Below are positions 36,601-48,000 of a DNA stretch of 64,000 nt, piece by piece; position 1 is the stretch's first letter; each line of letters opens with the position of its first letter. Made by a program: the position numbers and the translations under genes. Source of the DNA: Bacteroidota bacterium (GTDB taxonomy: Bacteria; Bacteroidota; Bacteroidia; Chitinophagales; Saprospiraceae); contig CAUJEY010000162.1 in the NCBI GenBank assembly GCA_963169325.1, forward strand, positions 27,690 through 91,689, given 5' to 3'. Under the pieces are notes generated by a model. The model was not told the origin of the DNA. It saw only the letters and a list, made by a program, of their open reading frames with translations, and made no database searches.

Positions 36601-39006
36601 TTTATTTTCATCGCTGATGCTCACCTGGATGTCGCCGGCTGTTTTATCCGGCTCGGTGTTGCCCACGTTGTCGGTGGCCAGGGTGTAAAACGAATAGGTG
36701 TTGCCGGGCAGCCCGGTGAAGCTGACGCAGGTATCTTCGATGCCGCTTTGATACGATAAAAACGGGCCGTCGTTGGTGGAATAATACAACGCATAGTCGC
36801 GGATGCCGCAGCCGCCGGGGTCGTCGTGCCCATTCCAGCAGATATGGAAAGCAGGCGTAGCGCTGGTGGCAGGCAGGTTTGGGATGATGGCGCTGGCTGG
36901 CGGGAGCGCGTCGATGATATTGAATATTTCGGGGGTAAAAATCGTCTCATTATCATCGAACACGATGCTCGCTTTGGCCAGAACGGAATCGCCCGTGACC
37001 GCCGCTGATTTCGGCCTGACGGTGAAATCCACAAAGCCCTCGCCGTTTTGCAGCAAAGTGTCGTTGACGGGCAACAGGCCGACAGTCGGATCACCGGGCG
37101 GCAGGCCCGTGGCCGGGTCGATGGACTGGAAAATCCAGAATACTTTATTGTCGGTCACGTCGATGCCCGCCGTCACGTCCACGAAAATGCCGAGCGAATC
37201 CCGCAGGTCGAGGCGTTTGCTGTAAAAGGTGCTGTTGTCCGGCACGGAAAAAAACTGGTTGGCGAAACCGAAATCGCCCAGCCGCACGGAGAACAGGTTC
37301 AAATCTTCGTCCGGGTGATGCTCGATAGCCACCCGCTGGGCCGGCGCCGTGGCGAAATCCGGGTCGTTCTCGAAGCGGATTTTGTAAGGCAGTTTGTCGT
37401 TGATACTCACCCAGCGGGATTCGCCATAGCCGGTGGGGCCGATGATGTCGTTGGGGTCGCGGGAGCAGAGGACGGGGATGAAGATTACCGTGGCGGCGCC
37501 TTCGGCTTTGCAACCATTGGCGTCGGTGATTTGAACCGGGTATTTCACGCCGTTTGATCCTGAAATAATACCCAAAGCAGCATTAAATGGATTGAAGGAG
37601 ACTTGTTTTTGGCAATTGTCCCAGGAACAGGTGTAGGGGGGAGTGCCGCCAGAAGCGGTGGCATTTAAAATGATGGAGTTGTTATCATTATTAATGCACA
37701 AATTTGGAAATGCGCCCTGGCCATTGATGCTTAGGTTTAAATCAACAGGTTGCCAATTCACCTCAAGTTTATAGGGCGTAGTACTATTGGAGCCATTTGT
37801 TCCAACAATTTTTGCAATAACAGTTTTGCTTGTATTAGAGAGACAGGAATGTTCAAAAGTTACAGTTTCCTCCCCACTTCCCGGACTGATACTTTGAGAT
37901 AGTAGCTGCCCGGTTTGATCGTAAAGAAACAGGTCATAATTACCCGTAATATTTTTTAAAGTAAGCGTAAGGGCGCCGGGATTGGACAGGTCGAATTCAA
38001 AATGGTCTGCATCTCCTACCGGATATATGAATGATCTTAAAAAACCTTGAAAGGGTTCTTCGTCCAAAGTTTGAAAAACGCTTTCGGCGGAATGAAGATC
38101 ATTGTTGTCTTCATAACTGATTTTAGCTGAAAGTTCAGGGCTTCTTGGGTCGTAGCTATCAATCTTCAGTACGCCGCTACGAATACCAGCTTCTTTAGGA
38201 TCCAAATAATCTCCGATTCCATTCCAGTATGATATTAATTTTTGAAAAGTTGAGTTTGATTCATCTAAGTTGCAATTATAACTCAAGCCAGATGATAACG
38301 TGCCAATATACCTTTGCTTGGCATCAAAAAAGGGTGCTCCAGAAGAAATTGCTTCAGTTAGCCCCATTTTCCATTTTATATCCCACGACGAATTAGGGGG
38401 TAAATAATGACTTTCAACACAATCGTTGAGCGCCCCGACCGTTATTTTAAATAAACTATATGATTTTACTGAATTTGAAATAGATATTTTCTTTTTTCCT
38501 CCTTGAGGGTGATGAATTGTAGTTCCAATAATTGGAGTTAGTCCTGTTCTATCCCATCCTGCAAATAATAAAGGCGCATTATCAGGAAATTGGCTCAATT
38601 CAATCAGGGTTATATCATCTTTTGGTAATCCCAACATTGTCCCCGTTCCAGTGTATAATAAGGTACCTTTTGCCTTAAACATAATTTCATTGATAACAGA
38701 TAGGTCACACTCTTCTTCTCGATTTATAAAAAAAGTTAAATTTTCAATCTCAGACTGAGAGTTTACACAATGGCCAGCAGTTAAAAACAATAATCTTCCA
38801 TTTAATGCACTTGAGTTAATTAGTGCACCAGTGCAGCCACAACTAGACCCCTCATCGCTATTAAATGAATATAAAAAAACAGAATTCTTTATGTTCTTCC
38901 ACTCTGGATGACAATTTATATTTTCATGACAGGGCAAGGGCATCTGTTGAGAAAACCCGAAATTAACCATTAATACATAGATAAAAAATATCAAGATATT
39001 TTTCAT
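33625..39006 (-). CDS. Secreted multidomain trypsin-like protease with dockerin and T9SS sorting domain
   Basis: This 1793-residue protein has a signal peptide (MKNILIFFIYVLMVNFGFSQ), then a chymotrypsin-fold serine protease (about 35-270): LTAGHC with His 79, KDDITLIEL with Asp 131 and TEAISSGAPFFD with Ser 222 as the likely triad. After this come a PPC-like domain (300-410), PKD/HYR-type beta domains repeated through about 1450 (HYR signature TCPVSLSVACGSNLNP), a dockerin-like pair (DALAIQRHVAGIMPITDPYKLIAADVDLNNLITGNDAVVIRRALL... about 1500-1545), a cohesin-like domain (FQFDPLQIQLIAV to FSFRFKALQSG) and a T9SS type A C-terminal domain (LLQNRPNPFTDQT to LVRKMLVVDN). It would be exported by T9SS and act outside the cell on protein. 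The motif SSGAP instead of SGSP is a small deviation. It is 41 bp from the 4373-residue gene. Confidence 0.85.
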   Translation of the reverse strand: MKNILIFFIYVLMVNFGFSQQMPLPCHENINCHPEWKNIKNSVFLYSFNSDEGSSCGCTGALINSSALNGRLLFLTAGHCVNSQSEIENLTFFINREEECDLSVINEIMFKAKGTLLYTGTGTMLGLPKDDITLIELSQFPDNAPLLFAGWDRTGLTPIIGTTIHHPQGGKKKISISNSVKSYSLFKITVGALNDCVESHYLPPNSSWDIKWKMGLTEAISSGAPFFDAKQRYIGTLSSGLSYNCNLDESNSTFQKLISYWNGIGDYLDPKEAGIRSGVLKIDSYDPRSPELSAKISYEDNNDLHSAESVFQTLDEEPFQGFLRSFIYPVGDADHFEFDLSNPGALTLTLKNITGNYDLFLYDQTGQLLSQSISPGSGEETVTFEHSCLSNTSKTVIAKIVGTNGSNSTTPYKLEVNWQPVDLNLSINGQGAFPNLCINNDNNSIILNATASGGTPPYTCSWDNCQKQVSFNPFNAALGIISGSNGVKYPVQITDANGCKAEGAATVIFIPVLCSRDPNDIIGPTGYGESRWVSINDKLPYKIRFENDPDFATAPAQRVAIEHHPDEDLNLFSVRLGDFGFANQFFSVPDNSTFYSKRLDLRDSLGIFVDVTAGIDVTDNKVFWIFQSIDPATGLPPGDPTVGLLPVNDTLLQNGEGFVDFTVRPKSAAVTGDSVLAKASIVFDDNETIFTPEIFNIIDALPPASAIIPNLPATSATPAFHICWNGHDDPGGCGIRDYALYYSTNDGPFLSYQSGIEDTCVSFTGLPGNTYSFYTLATDNVGNTEPDKTAGDIQVSISDENKLVLFALSDDALCAGDSLTLQWEASGVGRVKVLLSSGGNYTLLQDNLPATPGLFTWHIPTGFAGCNDCRLIVADTVAGSPLSDTSFVIQIHPAITADAGPDISVCAGKSISLQATGGDQYAWSPDTGLDDPSVANPTLTATQMLTYIVQVRNAARCSDTDSINIQVLPADITSLVSMTCDASEAGVHYDTLTNRFGCDSVVITGVILDTIPPQAACKALTLALDETGQATLSPESADNGSTDNCGIATLSLSRTLFTCADLGQNPVLLTLTDVNGNSATCVSTVTVADNNLPPACGGGGPAFLFHYPGPDTLGVGAGCTGILDWGPNGPVVHSATGNTVTVFALDSVLTGYAFGDTVPVNTTVLVAYIAQDDELHRDTFFFPITFTDLTQPVLTCPVSLSVACGSNLNPQQNLAPGKATAMDACDPAPVVSYTDQSTTGQCPVLAVVERTWSTIDQAGNSAQCVQVITVEDLTPPVIGCPAPVTVSPNLTACAYTVPGLAFDPVAVFDSCNVSTTGYILSGATTNAGASTIEGAMLNSGITVVTWTASDNCGRTGTCSFSIQVLGCSDISGRLIWEGDDSTGVDSASIRFSGNFSTVIPTIPGGFFAWHPVAGDSFVLVPAKPSPPARWDNGVNAGDALAIQRHVAGIMPITDPYKLIAADVDLNNLITGNDAVVIRRALLKSPSAIAVMRDSTWRFVPTPPVYVPGPNPFAAPIPEQRSVISTGGMGSGQDFYGIKKGDVNGTAKPYLLHPLTASPLVLLVQDHALQAGQELTAVFRVSHFDRLGAYQMAFQFDPLQIQLIAVNPAQTDIHLQVTDHFGLYNTTSGEILSVWEAPYGVSLSEGTAIFSFRFKALQSGALLSEVLRLNPKSLPPEAVTVDEVSALIQLVFIEAQSTGTLNPAVTTGVQLLQNRPNPFTDQTIIGFILPAACDAQLRVVDVDGREVMRLDKTYAVGYHEESIRLGEVASPGMLYYELTTPFGKLVRKMLVVDN

Positions 39007-39047
39007 TTATAAGAGTTTTTATTTTTCTCCCGTGCAAATTAATTTTT

Positions 39048-42000
39048 CTATTCCGGCAATACCACCGTAAACCCCAACACCCCCGTCACCTTCACATACA
39101 CCGTCACCACGCCTCCTGCTCCCGGCCGCAAAATCCCCGCCGGCCCGTTCAGTTCTTCCAGGTCAATATCCAACTCCGTCGTCCCGGCGCTCAACCCGGC
39201 CACCTCCAGCGCCACCGGGGCGTTGTCCAGGCTTTTGAGGGTGGCCACGGGGTTCAGCAGGTCGGTTGTGCCGTTGTTGGCGTATTCTATTTTGATGGTG
39301 ATGATCTGGTTGGGCCGGGCGTTGGCGGGTTGCTGGATATTTATTGCCAGGTCGGGTGGGCCGCCGGCAACGATTTCAAAGCCGTTTGAAAGGGTGGCGG
39401 TTTCGCCGCCGGTTTTTTCGGCAGTTACATGATAAAGGCCGGTCGTTTTGCCGTCCAAATCGAAAGTGGCGAACACCTTGGTCGGGTCCACGTGCTGTAC
39501 GTCCGAAGCAAAAACAGCATTACCATCCTTTTCCAACTGGAGCCCCATATCCGCTTCGAACTTGGAGCCCTTTATTTCCAAAGTCACCGGACCGTTGTTG
39601 CCGCCTTTTGGTGCGTGCACGCTCCGGATTTCAAAGTTGAGTATTTTCGCGTACAGCGTTATATCCTGCACACTCCCGCCCGTTGTGCTGCCGTACGCCA
39701 GCAGGTAATACGTCCCGCCCTGCAAGACCGGTACAAGCACCTCCTGGTTGCCGGAGAACGCCAGGCCGTGCGCGAAATCGTGATCCGAGCGGGTAGGCGT
39801 CTGATTGAAGCGCAGGTACAGTTCGTTGGCGCCGCCGGTGGAGTCGCCTTTCAGGGTGACGAGCAGGGTTTCGCCGGCCAGCGAATCCGGTATTTCGATG
39901 CGATAGTACAGGGCTTTGTTGTTGTCCAGTACGTCGGGCGTCAGCACGTTCAGGGGCAGTTCCGGTACGGTTACGGTGACGGTCAGGGCCGAGGCGGTCA
40001 GGTTGTTATTGTCGTCGCTTTCCAGGATGTTATTCAGAATGTCCGTCCGCACGATGGCGTAGTAATTACCCACCTCCACGCCGGCCAGGTTGGCCATCAG
40101 GTCGCGGCTTTGGGTGGCCATCGGCGCCAAGTTGATGCTCGCATCGGTAGTACCAAGCAGGGGATCGGCGGCGTCCCAGGTGGCGTCTTTGGAGAAAAAG
40201 ACGGCCTCTTTCATCGCGCCCACGGCGGGGTTCAGGCCATGGTTTTTCAGCGTCCAACTGATTTGCACCTCCTCGCCGGCAACGGCATTAATCGGCACAA
40301 CTACTTGTGAAACAATAAGATCAGAAGGCGGCGGCTGCACCAACAGAATGGCAGATGTGGCCGTGTTGTTGTTCTCGGCGCCGTACTCATACACGGCGTC
40401 GTTATTGTCCGTTTTTACGATGAGAATATGATTACCCGACAGGGAAATAGGTGTGAAAAACTGTACGGAATCGGTATACGACTGGCCAGGCGCGAGATTA
40501 CTGGTGCGGCCGACAGTTCCCAACAGGTAGTCAGTCGGGTCCGGTGTAAAATCGGTGGACAGATAAAACCGGTCGGTCCAGCTGCCGGCTGTGGTAGCGC
40601 CGGTTCCGTTGTTTTTCACAGTCCAAACCAGTTCGACGGGTTGTCCGGAAAAGCCCTGCGTGGGTGCAGAGAAGTTGTCTACAATCAGGTCTGACGGTGG
40701 CGTCAGGGTAATGACAATAACTTGTGGGTTGCCGCCGGCGTCCGACACTACTTTGACGTTATTTGCCAGGTTGCTGTCGTTGTTCTGCCCGGTATGATCC
40801 GTTTTAACAATAAGGTAAAACGAACCGGAAATGCCGTTGGGGATGGTCACTGTTTTGCTAACGGCATATGAAGCGCCGGCAGGCAGGGGGCCGGTTTGCG
40901 TCCGAGTACCCAGCAAAATATCGGATACAGTATTGAGCGTCAGGTCCGCGGAAAGGTACAGGGCATCCTGCCAGTTGGCGGCAATGGTGGGCACGGCCGC
41001 CAGGTTTTGCGTCGTCCATTCCACCGTGACAGGCTGGCCGGAAGCGGCGGAAGCCGGCGCCTCAGCCTGCGTGACGGCCAGATCCACTGGCGGATATCCT
41101 GTAATATTGATTCCTGCGCTGGCCAGGCGATTGTTCCCTTCGGTTGTGTGTTCGTAAACCGTGTTTTCCTGATCTGCTTCCACGAAGAAATAGTAGGTGC
41201 CAGTAGCCACATTGGCAGGAATAGTCACCGTAGGACTTAGGCTGTAGCTCGCATTTACCGCCAAGGTCTGCGATATGGGCTCCGTGCGCAGGAGCACAGC
41301 GGCAGATGGGTTCCAGGTGGCGCTGTTCAGGAGGTAAATCTTGTCCTTCCAGTTCAGGACTTGCGCAGTGGCGGCGCCCATGTTTTTTACGGTGTAGCTC
41401 AGCGGGACGGCGGCCCCCGCGTTGGCGGAGGCAGGCCCGCTCAAAGCAGTAGGCGTCAGGTCCACCCAGGGCGCGAGCGTTACCGGCAGGGAATAGCCAG
41501 GAGCGTTTACGTTGTTCGACTCAAAGCCGTTTTCATACACGGCCCCGTCTGTATCGGCAAATACATAGAGGTAATACGGCCCGGAAATCCCATTGGGCAG
41601 AATCACCTGCTTCGAACGGTTCAGGCTGTCGCCTGGCATGAGGGTCGCATTCCCGATCAGCGAATCCAGTTTGGTGGCAGTGGCTGTGCTAAAAGTGGCA
41701 TTCGGTGAAATATAAACCCGTTCGATCCAGTGGCCATCGATGAGCTTGCCTGGGCCGTTGTTTTTCACCGTCCAGTCAACCGAAACAGGATTACCCGACA
41801 AGGCCGGGCCGGCAGCGACGAGGTGGACCAGACCGAGATCGGGGCTGTTGACGGTTGTTGGCGCAGGAGATCGCAGTGCGTTATTGTTATCGTACGTGTA
41901 TTCGTACACCTGCTCGCCGGCATCGGTGTGGACATACAGGTAATAGTTGCCGCTGATGGCGTCGGGAATAGTGGCGGAAGCGTTGGCGGTGTAGGACTCG

Positions 42001-45000
42001 CCGGGGGCCAGTTCAGCCGGCCGGGGAAATGCACCGAGCAGCGCAGCGCCGGTGAAATCGGTCAGTGCCGGGTTTGTGCTGAGGTAAATCTTGTCAATCC
42101 AGCCGCCGGTAGCCGGGGAGCTGCCGGGGTTGCTCACCGTCCAGGAAATACTCCCGTTTTCTTTGTTGCTGACACTCGCTGGCGCAACCACGTCCGTGAC
42201 TTGCAAATCGGGCGGCGGCGTCAGGAATACTTGGAGGGAGCCGCTTTGACCGGTATTGTTGCCCTCGTTGGCATGTTCGTATTCCTGGTTGGACACATCC
42301 GTGATGACGTAGATATAATAGGTGCCGCTGATAACAGGCGGCAACGTGGCGTTCAGAGTCTGTGTATAACTGGAATCCACCTTCAGTATGCCGCTGTAAT
42401 AGTGGCCACCGAGGTACGTGGCATTACTCAAATTCAGCACGACATCGGGAGAAATAAAAACTTGGTCACTCCAGCCCGTCGAGCGCGTTTCACCCGATCC
42501 GGCGTTTTTTACTGTCCAATTCAGAGTAATGGAAGTCCCGGAGAAGGCGTTGCCTGGTGTAATGGTGCCGGCGACCTGCAAATCGGGCGGCGGCGTCAGT
42601 GTAACGGTAACAGGGGTGCTGACAGCGCTATTATTCTGGTTATCCGCTTCGGCAAGGTAGTGGAATGCATCGGTCACTACAAACAGGTAATAAATTCCGC
42701 TGATGCCGTTGGGCAGAAGGAATGCCGAGGTGTTGGAGTAGCCCTGTCCTGGAGGCAGCGCGCTGAAATTGGGCACGCCGCCGAGGTAAGTGTCCACGCC
42801 ATAGTCCAGCACGTTGTCGGAGGAGAGGTAAACAGCATCCGACCATTGCCCCATGCCCGTGGAATTGGTACCCACGTTTTGCACCGTCCAGGTAACGGAC
42901 AGCGATTGGCCGGAGAAAGCATTGGCGGGGGCGGTGATGTTGCTGATCACCAATTCGGGGAGTGTTTGAACGGTAAAACTTTGAACGGGCCCCGGCGTCT
43001 GGCAGTAATCGTTTTTAGCGACCACTTGCCAGTTGTAGGTCGTTCCATAGATCAGGCTCCCGTATAAGTAATTGATCTGGTTGAGGTTCGAAGCAATTGG
43101 CGTTGTCGGAGCAGGATCGCCTGCAGGCCATAAATACAGGTCATATACGTTGGCGCCTACGGCAGGAAGCCAGGAAAACGTGACGATGTCCGGCAGGCCA
43201 TTAACACCGTTGTCAGGAGTCATATTCGTGACAGATGCCGGCAATTGGGCATGGTGGATCGTAACAAGCGTCGTATCATTGACGAAGTTAGAATCCGGCA
43301 CATGAATGGTATAAACGGCGAGGCTGTAGTCGCCAGGCAGAGCCAGGTTGGCGCCTGCAGCAAACGAATACTCCATTGAATTGCCCGGAGGTAGCGTAAG
43401 ACTTGGATATTCCACTACTGGAGTGCCGCCATTCAGCGTATATGCCACTCCGAAGCCGGATACCGGCGCTGAACTGTAATTCTGAATGCGTATTTGTACG
43501 CTTTCGCTTACTCCTAATGTGCATCCATTTAGCGGACTGATCAATGCAGAGACGCCGATGTCATCCGCCAAAAAACTGATTTCATCCGCCCCGATATCCG
43601 GATGCGCGGCGTCCCTGGCTTGGCCGTCAATGTCGTCGGGTACTGCGGATACCGGCGTGCCGGCGCCATCGAGCTGCGCTTGAGCCGTATGCTGGTCGGT
43701 ATTCGACAGGAACAACGGGTCAACGGAAATCGAATTGGCCTCTTTTCCGCTGGATACCTGATAAGCGACGAGATTGGCCGCATTGCTGCCGTTCCAATAG
43801 CCGAGGTTTGGGCCGGTAGCGAATAGGTCGTTGTAATTGGCGTTGGCGAGGCCAGAGGCGCCGTTCAGATAGATGGCATAGCCGCCGCCAGTGTTGGCGA
43901 AGACGTTGTTTAGGAGGTTGTTGTTAGAGCCAAAATTCAGATAAAACGCACCACTAGCTGGATGGGCATTAGTAACGTTAACACTATTATTGAATATATT
44001 GGTAAATGATGCACCGTTCAGATAAATTCCCTGGTAATTGGTCGAACCACTCACGTGGATGAAATTATTAGCCAATAAGCCACGAGCAGCATTTGTTGCA
44101 TTGCAATCCGTCAAGAATATGCCATAACCATCATCGGTGGTGATCTTATTTTTCATCACATGAAATGCGTTGCTACAGCCGTTTAAATATATGCCGATAT
44201 CGCGGGCACCTATCTGGTTTTCTTTCACCACCGGAGCATATTGATTGTTCAAGTAAATAGCCCTAGTAATGTTTTCGAATACATTGTTTTCGATCACCGT
44301 TCCGAATTGTGGTGTCGAGTTCCCAAGGCCATAGAGCAAGACGCCATAATATGCATTTTCAAAGCGGTTGAAGCTGATAAACATATTATTGCCTGCTGTA
44401 AAATCACCATATATCAGAAAGCCCCCTGAACCATTGCCCAGCATATGGTTATATACAAAACTATTATTTCCTGCCCCATTGCTCAGGCGGAAAACAGACC
44501 CATCATAAGTGGCTTTTTGAAATGTCATTTTCTGGAGAGTAACGTAATTTGCACCGTTCAAATAAATTATGGGACTGTCATTGCTACCATTCATTAAAGT
44601 CACCGCCGAACTATCGCCGGATTCCGACTGAAACAACACCGTATTCGAGGCACTGCTGCCCTTCATTTGCCGGATTTCAATATGTTCGTCATAGGTTCCA
44701 TTGCGTACGTTGAATGTAACAGCGCCGAGCAGGCCGCCTTCGTTCAGGGAAGTCGCTGCCGAGGAAAAGTCGGGGAAATTAGGCAACACTCCACCGATGG
44801 TATAGGGGCCGCTCAAACCGGGGTACAGACCTGCAACCTTCGCTGTATCGTTATAGTTGGAGGTGTCGGGCAGGCCGTTTGGGTTTTCGGTCCAGGCGGT
44901 GAGATCGTGGGGAAAACCCAGCGCAAAATCGTATGTATCGATCGAAACCGTGTCCCGTTCACCGGGATACAATGTTCCGCTCCACGCGTAGGGCATTTGC

Positions 45001-48000
45001 AGGGCGTTATTTACTTTCCATAATACCGTGGCAGCATGGATGGTATCGGCGCTGAAGTTTTTAATCACAACATCCACCATGTTGCTGCCTGCCGGGAAGG
45101 GTTCTGTTTTATTCGGGTGCAGGATTTCCGTCACACCGGCATCGTTGAACGCAGTAGGGGCAAATTCATCCGCTCCGATGTCGGGCGTGGCCGGGTTGCG
45201 CGGCTCACCGTCGATGTCCACATCGACTTCCGCCAAGTGGGTACCGGCATTATTCAGGTCCGTTTCCTGGACGTGCAAGTTGGTGTTGGAAAGGAAGGTA
45301 GGGTCAATGGAATGGGAATGCGCGTCCTGCGCAGCCAGAGCCTGCCAGGCACCGAGGTTGGCCGCGTATGCCCCGTTCCAATAGCCCAGGTTGGGCCCCG
45401 TAGTGTGGTAGTCATTGTAGTCCAGGTTTGGGCCAATACCCGAGTTCCAATAAACCGGGAGCCCGCCGTTGGGGCAGCTGACAATATTGTTGAGAATTTT
45501 AAGATTGTTGCCCTCATAATAAGAAATGCCTTTCGAATCAGTGTTGGAGGGCCCCGTATTATTGACCGAATTGTGGTAAATGTGCTGAAAATCAGAATAT
45601 TCCAGACTTATGCCGTTTGAATAATAATCCGATACCCGGATAAAGTTATTGGCGATCAAACCGCTTGCGCCGGAATATCCGTCGCAGTCATATAAATAAA
45701 TGCCCCTGTATCCGGTTGCAGCTCCGGTCAAATCGTTCCCGACAATTTTTAAAGCGCCTTTGCAGTAGTGGCATTCCACGCCGCGGAAACTATATCCGAC
45801 CTTGGAGGAAATGAGGGTGTTTGTTTCAATGCCGGGGGCATTCTGGTTGACGAGATAAATGGCATATTCATGTTGGTTTTCAAACTTATTGCCTTCTACC
45901 AAGGTCCCATTCTCCCGGTCGCTGGAATTAAGCCCATATAAATGCACCCCAACGCGACCGCCCAAAATTCTGTTGTGCCGGATAGTGATGAAATCGTCAT
46001 TCGAATCGTAGGAATTGAGCACATAATTGGCATCGCCTTCATTCGGCCCTTTAATTTCATTGTTTTCAAAAGTGTTATGGGTTGCCCCTGCTGTAAAATC
46101 TACAGCATTGCCAAATGTACCGTTGGTTGCTTCTATGGTTAGTTTTCGGAAAGTGATCCAATCCGTACCGTTCAGCCTCAACGTATAATTTTTTGCCGGG
46201 TCGGCAGATGCATAAAATAGTCTTACCATTGTGCTATCTCCATTTTCCGATTGGAATACAACCGGATTGTCCTGGTTCACCCCAATGATTTCGTTCAGGG
46301 TAACCTGCTCATCGTATATTCCGTTCCGCACCAAAAACGTAACGGCGCCCACTACCCCGCCCTTGTTGAGCGCTGTCGCTGCTTCATTGAAATGGTCGAA
46401 ATCGGGATCGACGCCGCCGATGGTATACACGCCCGCAAGTGCCGCCTGAAGGTCAGCGACTTCGGTGGTATCATTGTGGTTGACGTTGTCTGCCTGGCCG
46501 TTTGGCAGGGTCGTCCAGGCACGGATGTGGTATGTCGTGTCTGTTCTAAAAATGAATGAACCGATTTGTATGGAATCAGCCAATTGACCGGTCAACAAGT
46601 TACCTGACCAGGCGTAAGGTGCTTGCAACACGCCGTTTACTTCCCATTGAATAGAAACGCTATGCAGGGTATCCAAACCATTATTGCCAATGCTTACATG
46701 AACAGGCCGGATGCCAGATGCGAAAGGCGTAACCGGATAATCAATAGACAGGGCGCTCGCATCATCGGCGGAAGTGAAAAATTCATCGGCGCCGATATCC
46801 GGTTTGATGGGGTCTCGAACTTCGCCATCAATATCTTTTGTGACCCCGGTAACCGGGGAAGCCTGTTGATCCAGCAAAATATTGGAAATATGCGGGTCGC
46901 CGGGACTGATAAAAAGCGGGTCGACAGACAGGGAATGGGCGTCGAAGCCGGTGGCCGATTGCCAATCGACCAGAGTTGGCATGTTGCCGTTCCAGGGTGT
47001 ATAAGCCAGCAAAGGGCCGGTACCATACAGGTTGTTGTAGTCGGCTGCGCTTATTCCAAGACTATAATAGTAATAATAATTACCGGCGGTAAAAACATAA
47101 CCGCCACCAGTATTCGCAAAAATGTTGTTTTGTACAACCTTATTGTTGCCGCCATTGCTGAAAAATGCCGCGCTGGTCTGAGATGTATTGGTCTGATGTA
47201 CGGTGTTGTAAAAAACATCGATGTATTGGACGTCGTAAAGGGCAATACCGTAGACATTATCATTGCTTCCGCCTAATTCCACAAAATTGTTCGCCACTAA
47301 AAACGGACTGGCGGGGCTGCCGTTCACACTTGCTAGAATAATACCTGCTCCATCATTGGCATCTGAAATTTTGTTACTGGCGATCTCGCCGCCGTTTTGA
47401 CAACTGCCCAGCGATATTCCTGTATAACCGTATCCCGTAATGCCTGTGAAAGTATTATTGCGGACAAGGGGCCTGCTGAGCGTTGCTAAATTTATTCCGC
47501 CGTAACGTTGATCCTTAAAAACGTTGCCTTCTACGAATATGCCCGCCGTATAGTTGCCATTGCTATTATAACCGTTAAAGGTAATACCGTAATAACCACC
47601 TGAAAAATGGTTGTTCAAAAAATAGTGATGGCCATTGGCGAAACCGGGTTGGAGGTAGATCAACTCGTTATAGCCGTTTGGGTTTAATGATCCTTTTATT
47701 CCGTTATTTGCCCAAAGTACATGTTCAGAACCGCCGGTAATTTCCACAACCCGGCCGTAATAGCTGTTGGTTGCCTCTATAGTTAATTGCCGGAATATCA
47801 ACCACTCTGCGCTGTCCAACCGCAAGGTGTAGGTGCTTTCATAACTATTGGCATCGAATGTCAGCGAAACCTGTGAGCTATCGCCCGATTCCGATTGAAA
47901 AGTCACCGTTTGCATCGAATCCACGCCTGTAATAGGCCCAAGCCGTAGCTGCTCGTTGTAGATACCGTTTCGAACGTTGAAGGTGACGGTACCCACTACG